Part shown: piece by piece, positions 39,630 to 51,100 of the stretch | Numbering within the stretch: the stretch's first letter is position 1 | How the letters are laid out: each line of letters starts with the position of its first letter | Assembly: GCF_020382885.2 (NCBI RefSeq) | Contig: NC_058512.1 | Coordinates: 12,674,802-12,738,801, forward strand | Source: Scatophagus argus | Lineage: Eukaryota > Chordata > Actinopteri > Scatophagidae | DNA length: 64,000 nucleotides | Reading direction: 5' to 3' | Made by a program: the position numbers and the translations under genes | Notes under the pieces: model-generated | Databases searched by the model: none | What the model saw: only the letters and a program-made list of their open reading frames with translations | Told to the model about the DNA's origin: nothing

Positions 39630-39843
39630 TTCAGTAATGTGAACGGCAGAAAAAAAAGCACATGATGCGCAGAATTGTTAACAGGCAGACATTATGCTTA
39701 ATTTTCCCTCAAGAAGGCAGTCCTTCTCTAAACACAATTATCAGAGGTTACTGGTTTCTTGCTATTAAAATACAAACTATATGAGAAATAACTGTGAGCA
39801 ATCTGAAAACAAAGCTTGAACAACATTCTGTTTCCCAGCATTC

Positions 39844-39849
39844 TTTATT
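39844..39849 (-). terminator. Candidate poly(A) signal of paqr3
   Basis: AATAAA on the minus strand about 1.67 kb beyond the paqr3 stop. The interval 39850-41521 holds no other gene and would be the paqr3 3' UTR. Confidence 0.4.
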
Positions 39850-41521
39850 CATTCAAAATATTGAAAAATATATTTTCACATAGGCACTGAAAAAAATAAT
39901 ATACATCTTGCACATCGGTGCCAATACTTAATCATACAAATGATGCTGACGAAAGGATAAAACTATCATGACATTATTTTAAAAAAAGGATCAAGCATTT
40001 TATGGTATCTGGAGGGCCACGTTCACGTTCACGTTCAAAAATAAAGACACACTAAAAATAAAGCCACTTTTTCAGGATTTGTGCAGGTTTTCGAACCACA
40101 CGGACACACGGTAGTCCTTACACTTGTTAACGTGCTATTGTTTGTAATCATTTTCAGTGCACATGAAGTTAGAACCATGTTTATACCAGTAAAGTAAATG
40201 ATTTTTTCCCCCACTGTGATTTGGAGGAACCACCCTATAAACAGCAATGTTTAAATGCCCTCAGTGGAAATCTCAATTGAGTTATTACTTGTCTACTGGC
40301 TACAGCCGCATGTTGACATTTATCTTCTACAAGTTAAAGCTGCAATAGATAAAAGAGGAAAACTAATAAACAAATCAGCATCCAAAGTCATGCAACATGA
40401 TGTCAGGAGTCTAATATGGAGTGAAGATGATAAATATATTTAGCCATAAATTGAGTCAGGCTTCTTTCACCACTCGTCTTGTGATGACATGTCCTGTTTA
40501 CTGAATTTAATCTCTAATAATGATAAATATAGCAAAGGAGATGATTGTACAACCTGTTGATTAACTGTGCTGCTCTGGAATTTAGGCTGCTATGACATAC
40601 TGACTTTGGCCCCTGTAAAAAGTATTTTTTTTTCATTACTGCCAGCTCATTTGTTCCAAAGACAAAACAGTACACAAAGAAGAGAAAAAGACACAAATCA
40701 GGCTGTGCTACGAAAAAAAAAATGCACTAAAGCCTAAATAAGATTCTCTCTTATTTTCAATCATGCAACTTTACAGTGATTGCTGACAGATCTTTGATCA
40801 TTTGTTCGGAAGTGACAAAAACTTTTGTTGTCATGCTTTGCCCCTCTACTCTTCATAGAGACATTTCATATAACGTAATCTTGTGGAAACTGATACAGAA
40901 AACAAAATTAGATGCAGAAAACTTCATTGTTTACACAGGCTATTATGTTCGATTTAAAAGAATCCTTATAGTTTTTCAATACTTCAGTACAAAAAAATGT
41001 TACAATCTAAGCCAACCATGATACAACATGATCACCAATTAAAAACACCACAGTAGTCTAAAATAAGTTTAAATTCTTGTTTCATGCATTGATCTTAATG
41101 GTTATGGTGCAACATTGAGGGTTATTTTCTGTCCGTCAGGTGGACCTGAGCACAGAAAATGATGATGAGGATCTGTGTGGTGCAGCTACATCACCTTTGA
41201 CATCAGTTCATCTTTTGTGAAGAGAATTTAAGATTTACAATAGCTCCTAAATACTCTTAGGTGATATATAATGTTAGTTACAGTTGACTTGGAGACGATA
41301 CTGGTCTACAAGCTGCCAGACAGTAACTGATGGCTCAGTGGAGCAGCTAATACTGAAGTCAGGAGCTGCTGGTAGTTAGTGGTTGAAAATCCATTAGGCA
41401 GCAACTTTTAAACAGCTGCAAACTGGCAAGAAGTCTTTGAATATTATCACAATAAGTTTCTACTGACAATTACTGGCCTCAAACTGACTGCCTATCCATC
41501 ATGTTATTTGATCAGTTTAAC
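39850..41521 (-). other. paqr3: Probable 3' UTR of paqr3
   Basis: AT-rich sequence without exons. It contains a GTTCAC hexamer repeat (about 40018-40034) and a 19-base block at 41139-41157 identical to part of paqr3 coding exon 4 in the same orientation (see findings). Confidence 0.4.
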
Positions 41522-44500
41522 TTAGCTGCTGCTGGTCTGCACCGGGCAGGCCTGGCTGTGTCTAAAGTGCATGATGTGAACAGCTGTCTGATGCCACCAG
41601 TAAAGCATCACCACCACCAATATGTGCCACACCTGGTGGCTGGAGCCCAGGTAATTCAGCTGGCCTGGGAGAAGAGAGGAGGAAAATGCTCTAAATACTG
41701 TGCATATTGTTTTTGTTCATTCTCATACTTTCTTCACAATGTATGAGGGTGAAAATATATTTCAGGAGGAGATGACAAAGAAGGAAGAGATGAGTTTCAG
41801 AGTCCATCCTTTCAGTCAGCATGGAAAGATGCTGCTTAAAGAACTCAGAAAAAAACAGTAATTTTCATTTTGGACTGAATGACAAACTCCATCTGCTGAT
41901 GAAGATCGTATGCTATGGTGGGAAGATCTTTCGGTCTGTAACTGTATAGCATATATATATATCAGCATATATATTGGCTACAGAAAAGTTTAAGACCATA
42001 TCAGTATCCGTTCATACATTACCAGTGCTCACACTTGTGATTTTCCCACTATGACAGGTCATAACGCATATGGCAAAGTATGTTCACTTAGTAACTGTTA
42101 AGGGAAATGGTTTCAGCTGTTTCACACATTCTACAGTATATTATATTTTATTATGTATTTTGTTTGTTCTACACTTCTACTGCAGTATGAATATTCTGGA
42201 AAATACCTGACATAGACATGAAACCTACGGTGAGGATCAGTATTACAACAGGATAATTACTGTATTTTTTTTCTGTGACTTTAGCTTCAATTGACTGAAT
42301 GATTCACAATTACAGCATTCCTGCTACCCACAGATGCTGGATGTAAAGTGGTGCTTTCGTTAACACAATCTGACCTGGATTCAAAAATGAATTGAGGTAG
42401 ATGTGACATAGTTTAACTTTAATTACACAGTTAGTTTTTAGATGGTTAGCTGGTCTTGGTCACAAGACGATGCAGGTTTTTAGTTTTATGTTTATCAAAT
42501 TTCTACATCTGTTGGACCATGTTCGTAGAAGGTTTATTGTAAACCACACACATGGTGAGCTAGAGGCTAAAGGTCTTGAGGTTTTTTTCTACAGAACAAC
42601 TGGCTTAACACGGACACAGTTTAAACTACAGCTTAGTACTGAGGTTTAAGAGACCATGTGATTATGTTCCAGACAACACAGATTTAAACTTGTTGCTGAT
42701 GCTGAGAAAATATTTAATTAACACTGAGAAACGCATTTTTACTTGGTCTCAACTGGTTTGACACTACAGCTACCCACATCAGGAATATACAAAGAGAGAA
42801 GGACTCACCAGGGAAATAGCGTTCAGGGATTTTGGTGACATAGAACAGGAAGGCCGACGCAGCTATCAGGTACATCACTATCACGCGAGGCAGGAACAGC
42901 TGCACACACAACAAAAACCAACATTTGTGTGACTAAATGTTAAACAGTCACATGAAGAAAGCGCTGAGATTCATTTGTGAATCATGGTTGACTTGAAGAA
43001 CACTGCTCTTAACAGGAGTTAAATACACAAATAAGAATGCTCTCACTTTGCTTGCTTTCAAATAGCACTGTATATCCTCACCTGTACAACATCAGAGGTA
43101 AACCCTCCATTGAGCCAGACCCAGTGACATGCAGGGATCACGCTGATGCCTGCCACGCAGCAGAAGATCGTCATTCGTATCCGTCGCCAGTCGTTGCTGA
43201 GGTAACGAGGGTGGACCTGAGCACAGAAGATGGCCAGGATCAGGGACAGGACTGTCAGCAGGTAGGCTTGTCGCCAAAACTGTAAGACAGCGGGAAAAAA
43301 ACGATTACAATTGAATCAAAGTCGGGGCATTTGTTTCTTTAAGAGTATAATATCCTGCGAGAAGGAGAAGGGTCTTCCAACTTCAGCCTATCTGCAGGAT
43401 AGCTGCCGGATGCTTGAGTGTTCACACTTACAGCATTACAGTAGAAAGCATAGAAGAGTCCAGGTACATAACAGCCCAGGATGCCAACAGAGATGCCTGC
43501 GTAGTCCAACGCCAGCCAGCGACGGCTAGTCTTCTCTGATCGGTGGCAAGAGAATAGGTGGTACCCCGCAGAACACAACATGCACACCTGAAAACACACA
43601 GTATAGATAGGAGGATACGGTGATTATTATTTGTGATTATTCATGTTTAAAGCTTTTATGGAGTAAATCATTTTGTTTTACCTTAATATGCAATTCTATA
43701 AACAGAAAAGGGGGTTTTAGCAGGAAGGTGGGAGGATAAAAGATACTATGTTATCGCACTGACATGTCATTGAATACATTAACAAGATTCCAGAGGCTTT
43801 ATCAGCTGCTACACAACCTACAACACAAACTGTTCACAGCTAACACACAAACACTGTCTTTATGTTGAACGATTCATCAGCTGCCAATAAAGACTCTTTA
43901 CTACACTACTGTTCCTACTGTAGCTTTATAATACACTTTGCTCGACCTTTACAACTGTTACACCTACACGCAGCTTACACACCTGAGTAGGTAGAGATGT
44001 ACAGATTGTACCTGTGGCAGGAAACATGAACTTACATGAATCAGTTTGTTCAACCGCACAAATATCCTTTAACACTGCTCTGATGTTCATCATAAACTAA
44101 TACTTAAAAACAGCTGTAAGAAAAGAGTCAACAGTCATTACTGCTGAAGTACAGACACATACACTCGCAGATCATGCACACTCCTCTTGGTCAAATGTAA
44201 GCTTATTTTATTAAGCCTGGAACACACTGAAGGATTGTCAAAATCTGATATCACAGCAGTGCTCATGCTAAGCAACATCTCAACATCATTCAGTTTCATG
44301 TCTAAAAAACACCACAAGCTCTGGGTGAGGGAACAAGAACTTCTCTGATATTAACTTCTCCAGGAGGCAGAAATCACCAGCTTTTGTCACTCTCACAGCA
44401 TCCATCAAGGTAACTAAGTCTTACCTGGAAGCAGAACAGTCCTATAGCATAGATTACATAGTCCTCTCTGTTGGCTCCAGAGGCTGGCAGTACTGAGGAG

Positions 44501-45004
44501 AGGTCGTTCACAGCCAGAGAGAAGAAAAGCAAGAAACCCAGAAGGTGGCTCCAAATATTCACAGTCTCATTGGATAAAATAAAAATACTGCAACAGAAAA
44601 AGAACAAACAAAAACATGTCAGAAAGGGAAGGGGGGACATACACTAACATGCTCCAGTATATACTATAACATGCAAGATATTCACATAAGCCTGACCTAC
44701 ATTATGGTTCATCCAAATTCCAAATAGGAAGAAAAAGTCACATTACATTAAACATCACTGTCATGAATTTGTCTTAAATTCTGATTTCAAAAGTCTATAT
44801 TTCCCACCTCCTCAGGCAGAGTTTGGAGGGCAGGTGAGCCCTGTAGCCATCTGTGATGTAGGGGTTTTCTTTAAGAAAGAGGGGGATTTGTTCATAGGTG
44901 TACAGTCTTATCCTCTGGGGTACCAGCACTGGCCAGTGTTGGTAGCTACCCAGCTCTATGTAGTGAGCAGTCTTCAGCAGCTTCTGGGGCATCTTCAGCA
45001 GCAT
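41522..45004 (-). CDS. paqr3: Progestin and adipoQ receptor family member 3 (Raf kinase trapping to Golgi)
   Basis: Six coding exons on the minus strand join in phase: 45004-44808, 44587-44425, 43587-43432, 43279-43082, 42899-42809 and 41664-41522 (stop TAA 41524-41522). The ATG at 45004 follows an in-frame TGA and gives 315 aa. The ATG four codons later (44992) aligns with the human start and gives 311 aa, the human length, so it is preferred for numbering. The PAQR seven-helix domain carries SNETVNIWSHLLG (His76), SCHRSEK..RRW.ALDYAGIS, and the late HQVWH pair (His274, His278) that fits the zinc-site histidines of the family. In mammals PAQR3 sits in the Golgi membrane, tethers RAF1 and dampens ERK signalling. 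The last exon lies 1.1 kb from exon 5. The variable C-terminal tail is unlike human. Confidence 0.95.
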
Positions 45005-45600
45005 CTTGTCTTCTGCTCTTCTAGTTCAAGGCAAGCTGGGAAAGTTAAGGCTAAGACTGGAGAGAGGATAAGAGAAAGCGCTGGTTAATCAGAGGCAATG
45101 CCTCCATTTATTCGATTTCAGTTCAGTTCATATTGGACATATTGGATAAGTATGATGGTGGCAGGATAGAAACTAAAGAGCAGAAAACAATGACTAGACT
45201 GCCACTGTTGATTAAACCCCATTTAAATACATGAAATGAGTAAGCTAAGGGTTCACCACTCTGAAACCTATCCGCACCATGTTGACTATTCAATGGAAGC
45301 AATTGAGAGAAAGCTTTTTAAATAGCAATACACAAGACAAACCGACATCTTCAAACTGTATGTCAGACCGTTTTGTTATTGTCAAGCCATGTTAGCTTGC
45401 TAAATTCCGACTAGCCACATTAATGCTAACTGGACAGGAATTATTTTATTCAGGTGAATTGATAAAAAACAGGTTTGCAAAGCTCACCATTAGTCGCAGT
45501 CCGACTGTAAATGTCCTCGTTCAGGCAATTTGACTACATTCAGATGGCTATCAAGTCAGCATTGCGTTAAAAAAACACATCACATTTTAGGAAAAAAGAA
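45005..45600 (-). other. paqr3: 5' UTR of paqr3 with a leader intron and upstream exon
   Basis: The start-codon exon begins at 45035, after acceptor ..tttcccag. A minus-strand donor (ATG then gtgagc) lies at 45488/45487, which would end a non-coding first exon starting somewhere between 45.5 and 45.7 kb. An in-frame TGA eight codons before the first ATG rules out a longer N-terminus within this exon. Confidence 0.5.
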
Positions 45601-45739
45601 ACATATCCTTAATCTCTCGATAATAGCAGCTAACCTGTCTTCTTCTTTTTGATATCGACAGTAAACGACCACATTGTACACGACTGCCACCAACTGATAA
45701 GTATGGGGAACTGTAACTGCAGCCATTTATTCAACCTGG

Positions 45740-47880
45740 AAACAAGATATCAAATATCCTGGGTTTTACTGCAAACTATTTCATAAATCCATTGTTAAAT
45801 TAATTTTTTTTAAAAAATTCAAATTCTCTTGTGAAGGATTAATTGTGCTAAAAGATGTATTTTATTGTAGTAGTTTGTGCAGCTCCCAGTAGATATTTCC
45901 ACCAAAACTGAAATGAAAATCACACCCTTGCTTTTGGAGCCAGTAATAACAATGCAGATTTTTTGTGACAGCAAAACTTTTCTTTTGATTTAATAGGCTG
46001 GACTGGCCACACTCTATACTATTTCATCTGTTTTGGATTTGATGGAGGGATTGGCTGTAGTCACACACTGTTCAAACTTCATCAGCAGTGGTATGAAGAG
46101 ACACTATCTCTGTTTTGTTTTTCAACTGAGGTCAAAGCAGAGCATCTGGTGATCTCTCCTTTCTGCAATCAGTACCTTTACTTTGGTGGAAACAGAACCA
46201 GTTCTCCTTAAGGCATTACCATCCTCCTGCTGCTCTGACATGCAACTTTTCCCATTTGAGATTTAGGAAACAGTTTCCTTTCATTTCTACTTTAAGTAGG
46301 TTTCAGGCTGGAAAACCAATTTTAGACTGCATTGTCTCACATTATCATATATGTGTTCTTTATTAATATTAGCAGACACTCATTTTTGCACACAGTGAGT
46401 ATCTTCCTTGAAACTACTGTAGTGATTACTTTGTGGTCTCCCTTTCCTCTTTTTCACTCTGTAGTTGTTTTAATCATATTTTTTTTTGTCTTTCTTAGAA
46501 AAGTGAACAAATGGCAGCATTCGAAGCAGACATGCAACAAGTATTTCTGACTTGTAGTACAAGAACTACACCCATACAGAAAGTACAGATCACATAATCC
46601 ATAACAGCCGCCCATGAAATATCCAAGGGGGATCCCTGGCTCACATGATGTGACAGATCAGATGATATTTTCTGACTCAATGAATTTGGTATGTTATTAT
46701 TTGATTTATTTACTGTCATCACTTCATCCTACTTGAAAGTTGAAATTAAACCTTCTGGGAAGCCACAAGCAGTCAGTGCATTTCTTCCCTGTGAACATAA
46801 TGAAATATGAAGTCCCAGCAGCACAGTGTCCTAAACACTTTAGATTGATGATAAGGTTTGGTATATGATGAAGTCCCAATTATTGCTGTGTTGAAAAGCA
46901 AGCCCAGTCTCTCCCAGGGAGACAAAGAAGTAGGTTTAATTTCAACTTTTGGGAAGTAACCTTTTGGGATCAGACCAGACTCGTACAAGGCAGCAAATCA
47001 CTCTGACATACCAAGGACATTGAGTTAGCCTATTCAATGCTGCTTACCATCTGCAACAGATTTACCAGAACATGATGCACTTGTTTGTCGTTAAAAGAAA
47101 AGAAAAGAAAAAAAAAAAACATCAGGCATACATTACTGGGAAAGTGATCGATGAATCAGTGAAAGTAAGCCAGTGCTGAGTTGTTCATTTACTGAGAGGA
47201 AACTTTTTTTTTTTACATTAAATATTGAAATATGGACCCCTTATAAAACACTTGTCAAATGCTAAGGAGGAAGAACAGAGTTATAAGTGGAAAATAGCTC
47301 CCTTCACATCTGTTTTAAAGTACAGAGATATTAAAATGTTTTCCTTTATATTTATATTCAGTCATCTGAACCATGAACGACAATCCGTCATTCCTTGTCT
47401 TGTTTGTCAGTCTCTGTTTATGCCAGCTGCTCTGTCAACTCAAAGTCAAGTCAAGAGATAACATCTACAGCACAGGATGATGTGATTTTGCCTTCAAAAT
47501 ACAAGCAGTCTGACGTCACGCAGCATTAAAACTGGATCAAACAAAATATAGTAAACATATGTTTTTGTTGAGTTCACAGTTCACTAACATACATTTACTA
47601 ATCCTGTGCATTCGGATAAAAAATTTGAAGAGGTGCTTTAATTATTATTATTATTATTTTTATTTAACATCTGTCCATTGACAAGAGAAATATAAACAGT
47701 AGATATAAATATAAAATACAATAAATTGGCTAATCTTAGAGCATTTTCAGCAATATATCTTAATGTCCATTGTCCTAAATATTTAAATAAAAATCAATCT
47801 AGACTTTTAAAAGCTAGCCTACATAAAATCATATGATAAGTATCGAAAGAAAATGGCAAGGTGAAAACTATTTTTCTCTA
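45740..47880. other. Spacer between the divergent genes paqr3 and antxr2
   Basis: No exon was supported. Poly(A)/poly(T) runs and short ATT repeats (47640-47660) are present. Both genes' promoters must lie here, but no convincing core element was recognised. Confidence 0.5.
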
Positions 47881-48107
47881 CTTTAATTTGAAGGATCCTA
47901 AGAGGAAGCTGCGTCGTGTTGTTAGTGCTGCTGCTGTGGCAATGCTGTGGAGCAGCTGGGCGCCCTGCCCCGTCTCTGTTATTGTCAGTGAGCTGTCAGA
48001 GACCCACATGTAGTGATCCTCCACCCAGCTGTGCTGCAACATGTGAACCGCCGGCCTGATGCTGTGAACACGATGGACTCGCGCTGCTGATATGAAACGC
48101 ATGGATT

Positions 48108-51100
48108 ATGGATCGGATATGGATATGCTGTAAAATCCTACTTTGTCTCGTTGTTTGTGCGAATTCATCGTTCCGTGACGGCGACGAAGCTTCTTGTGAT
48201 GGAGCATTTGATATTTATTTTGTCTTGGACAGGTGAGAGCATGCAGATCGTTTCTGGGAATAAAGGAGCCAACAGGGAGGTCGCAATATAATAATTTAAT
48301 ATTAGTTACCTAAGTGCAGAGACAGGCTTGACTTGGTCCTCTCCATGTATGGCTGTGTTTAGTTCTCCATGTCCCCCTGTTGCTTCACTGCAGGTTTGAC
48401 GAAGTTTATTTTAATCTTCTCTGTTCTAACCATCAGTGTTTTGGTGTATACTTGGAGAAAGTTCCTCCAGAGTTCCTCCTCTGTGTGTATTATGCTGTTG
48501 TTAAATATGAACAAAGTCTTTTCCAGCAAAACAACAGAATAAATGATCCATTCTTTGTTTATTTTCCGCATCGACAGAAAAAACAACAACAACCCTTCTG
48601 TTTGTTTTGTCCGAATGCATGTATAATATTTTTTCTGTTCGGATGGACCAAAACAAGAGAGCTGCGTGGAACTTAAATTAATAAAATGTGAGATTTCAAC
48701 ATACATTCCTACCAGTTGTACTTCAGTTCTATCAAAATTTAATTCATGACACTTTTACACATATATATATATTCAACTTACCTTCAACTGATCCATGGAC
48801 CTTCCCCTGTATTTGTCCACTCGTCTCCAGGGTTGTGAATGCTTGGTGTTCTGTGACATTTCTGGTGCTGCCTGTTTTTGCAGGTCGGGCAGCGTGTCAG
48901 GACATTGGCATGAGATCTATGGATTTGTGGAGCAGCTCACCAACAGGTTTGTCAGGTCAGTAAAGTTGCTGTTGTGTGCTTTCAACATTTGTCAACCTCC
49001 CTCTCCTCCCCTCTTCTCACCTCATCCCGTCATTATATCTTATGGGTATTTATACTATAAATAATACAAGAAAATGTGGAATAATACAAAACCATAACAA
49101 AGTGAGAGGGTGCTTTACAGATAGCCAGGCATATTAAATGTGAACTAGAGTCATACAGCATAGATTAAACTAATGAAAAAAGACTAATTAAAGAGTGTGG
49201 AGTTGTTATAGGTCTTAAAATTACAGTACAAACAATAGTAGCGAGTAGAAAAGTAGGCCATGTCTATTTTGGGCAGCCGACATCATAGAAGGCCACCAAC
49301 TGCTCCCAAACCCCTCTGGGTAATGGTGCAGAGGGTGTGTGTGTGAGTGATATCTTTAGGTTTAATAGCGGGTTGCTAAATATGAGAGCAATTCATCCAG
49401 CCAGATGTGGAAGGTGGTGCTGGCCACAACACACACTGCTGTCCCCCCATTGCAGCCTGAAGGGCAGAGGGAGGAAGTAATACTGTCGGGTGCTGGAGGT
49501 TCAGCTATGTGCCATGAGGAGACAAGTGGGTGAAGAAGACACAAAGACTGTGACGTAATCAGGATTCAGTAAATGAATATATTTAATGAAATGCTGCTTG
49601 ATGAACTGTGATAATGTCATGATGTGGCTAGTTTTGGTTTATCGCGTCATATGATGTTGTCAGAGTAGCTTAAACTTTATTGTCATTCCACACACTGCAA
49701 TGAAATACATTTTAGAGTTTAACCAAAGTGGCATCTGCGCATGTAGTTATACTGCGTAGAAATATAAACTTGCAAGGTTTGCAAATTGCCTTGTACATGT
49801 GTCTTAGAACCTCTTCTCAAAAAGAAATGTACACCACAAAGACAAAAGTATCCAGACACACCTGGGGCTGTTTATCATGAGTTGGGCCCCTTACTTCCAA
49901 GGAAAATCTTAATGTTTCAGCATACCAAAACATTTTGGACAATGCTATGCTTCCAACATCGTGGCAACAGTTTGGGGAAGGTACTTCTCTAATCCAGCAT
50001 GACTGTGCCCCAGTGCACAAAGCAAAGCTTCATAAAGACATGGTTGGATGAGTTTGGTGTGGAATAACTTGACTGGCCCACACAGAGCCCTGACCTCAAC
50101 CCCATCCAACACCTTTGGGATGAACTGGAACAGAGATTGTGAGCCAGGCCCTTTAGTCCAACATCGGTGCCAGACCTCGCAAATGCTGTACTGCATGAAC
50201 AGGCAAAAATTCCCACAGAAACACTCTTGTGGAAGGCCTTCCCAGAAGAGTGGAAGCTGTTATAGCTGCAAAGCTGTCTGGGTATTTAGAATGCAATGTC
50301 ATTAAAGTACTTGTCGGTGTCATGGTCAGATGTCCCAATGTATCTTTCTATATAGTGTAATAATGTTATGTCAAGTACTGTCCCTTCATTATACAGTATG
50401 TTATGTATTTTCATCTTATTTTATGTAGTCCTGTTGGCATTGATCTTTGAATCTATTTTCTGTTCATTTAAAAGCCAGTCATCAACAGGAATCATTTTGT
50501 TGACTTAAGTTCCTAAACCATTTTTTAAAGATACAAAATATAGTTTCTGACATTGTTTGCTTGTGTAGATTCACAGTCTTTTGTGCGTGTATGTTTGTGT
50601 TTCAGTCCCAGGATGAGGGTCTCCTACGTAGTCTTTTCAGCCAAAGCAGTTGTAATACTGCCACTAACTGGAGACAGGTACCTTATTTATTTTTTAAAAA
50701 TAATCTTATTTTTGCTCTTTCTTCACCTCACTCCTTTGTCCATCCTCCTCCTCACTGAAAAACAACATCACAACCTCAATAAGCCAGATCACACAGAGCT
50801 CTTATCAGTCTTTATTTACACTGTGTTTTATCTGATTTGGGGATCTGGCTGCTCAGGTTGAAGATAGAAGAGGGTTTGGAGAAGCTGAGCCAAATCAAAC
50901 CTGCTGGTGAAACGTACATGCACGAAGGCATGAAAGCGGTTGGTATGCTCGTCGAGCATTACGATTGCCTGCCTGGAACCATATCCCTTATGCTTAATTA
51001 TTTTCAACAGAAGCTGAAGGGGAACATTCACACAATCTACTACGTGTACTTTGATGTTATAATATAGTTTGTGAAATCTACTCTGAGTCTGTGTGTGTGT

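Larger units (their letters stand above)
36540..39840. other. Intergenic spacer between slc26a1 and paqr3
   Basis: No gene was seen. It holds a TAG triplet microsatellite, a Tc1-like remnant (37.7-38.2 kb), a 12-bp inverted repeat (38697-38708 with 38721-38732) and a minus-strand CTCF-like motif (39616-39629). Confidence 0.6.
48956..50605 (+). other. antxr2 intron 2 with two inserted repeats
   Basis: It holds a retroelement-like 3' end (49670-49725) and Tc1-like copy B (49836-50360), both described separately. No additional exon was seen. Confidence 0.7.

Noticed and set aside
41501-41746. Plus-strand 81-codon frame with a His run
   Set aside because: It is the antisense shadow of the last coding exon of paqr3.
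48359-48706. Overlapping 98- and 115-codon frames in antxr2 intron 1
   Set aside because: They lie between in-phase exons 1 and 2, are open on both strands and match nothing recognised.
49817-50305. Several apparent genes at 49.8-50.3 kb and the matching frames at 37.6-38.1 and 53.6-54.0 kb
   Set aside because: All are shadow frames of the degraded Tc1-like copies. None is intact.
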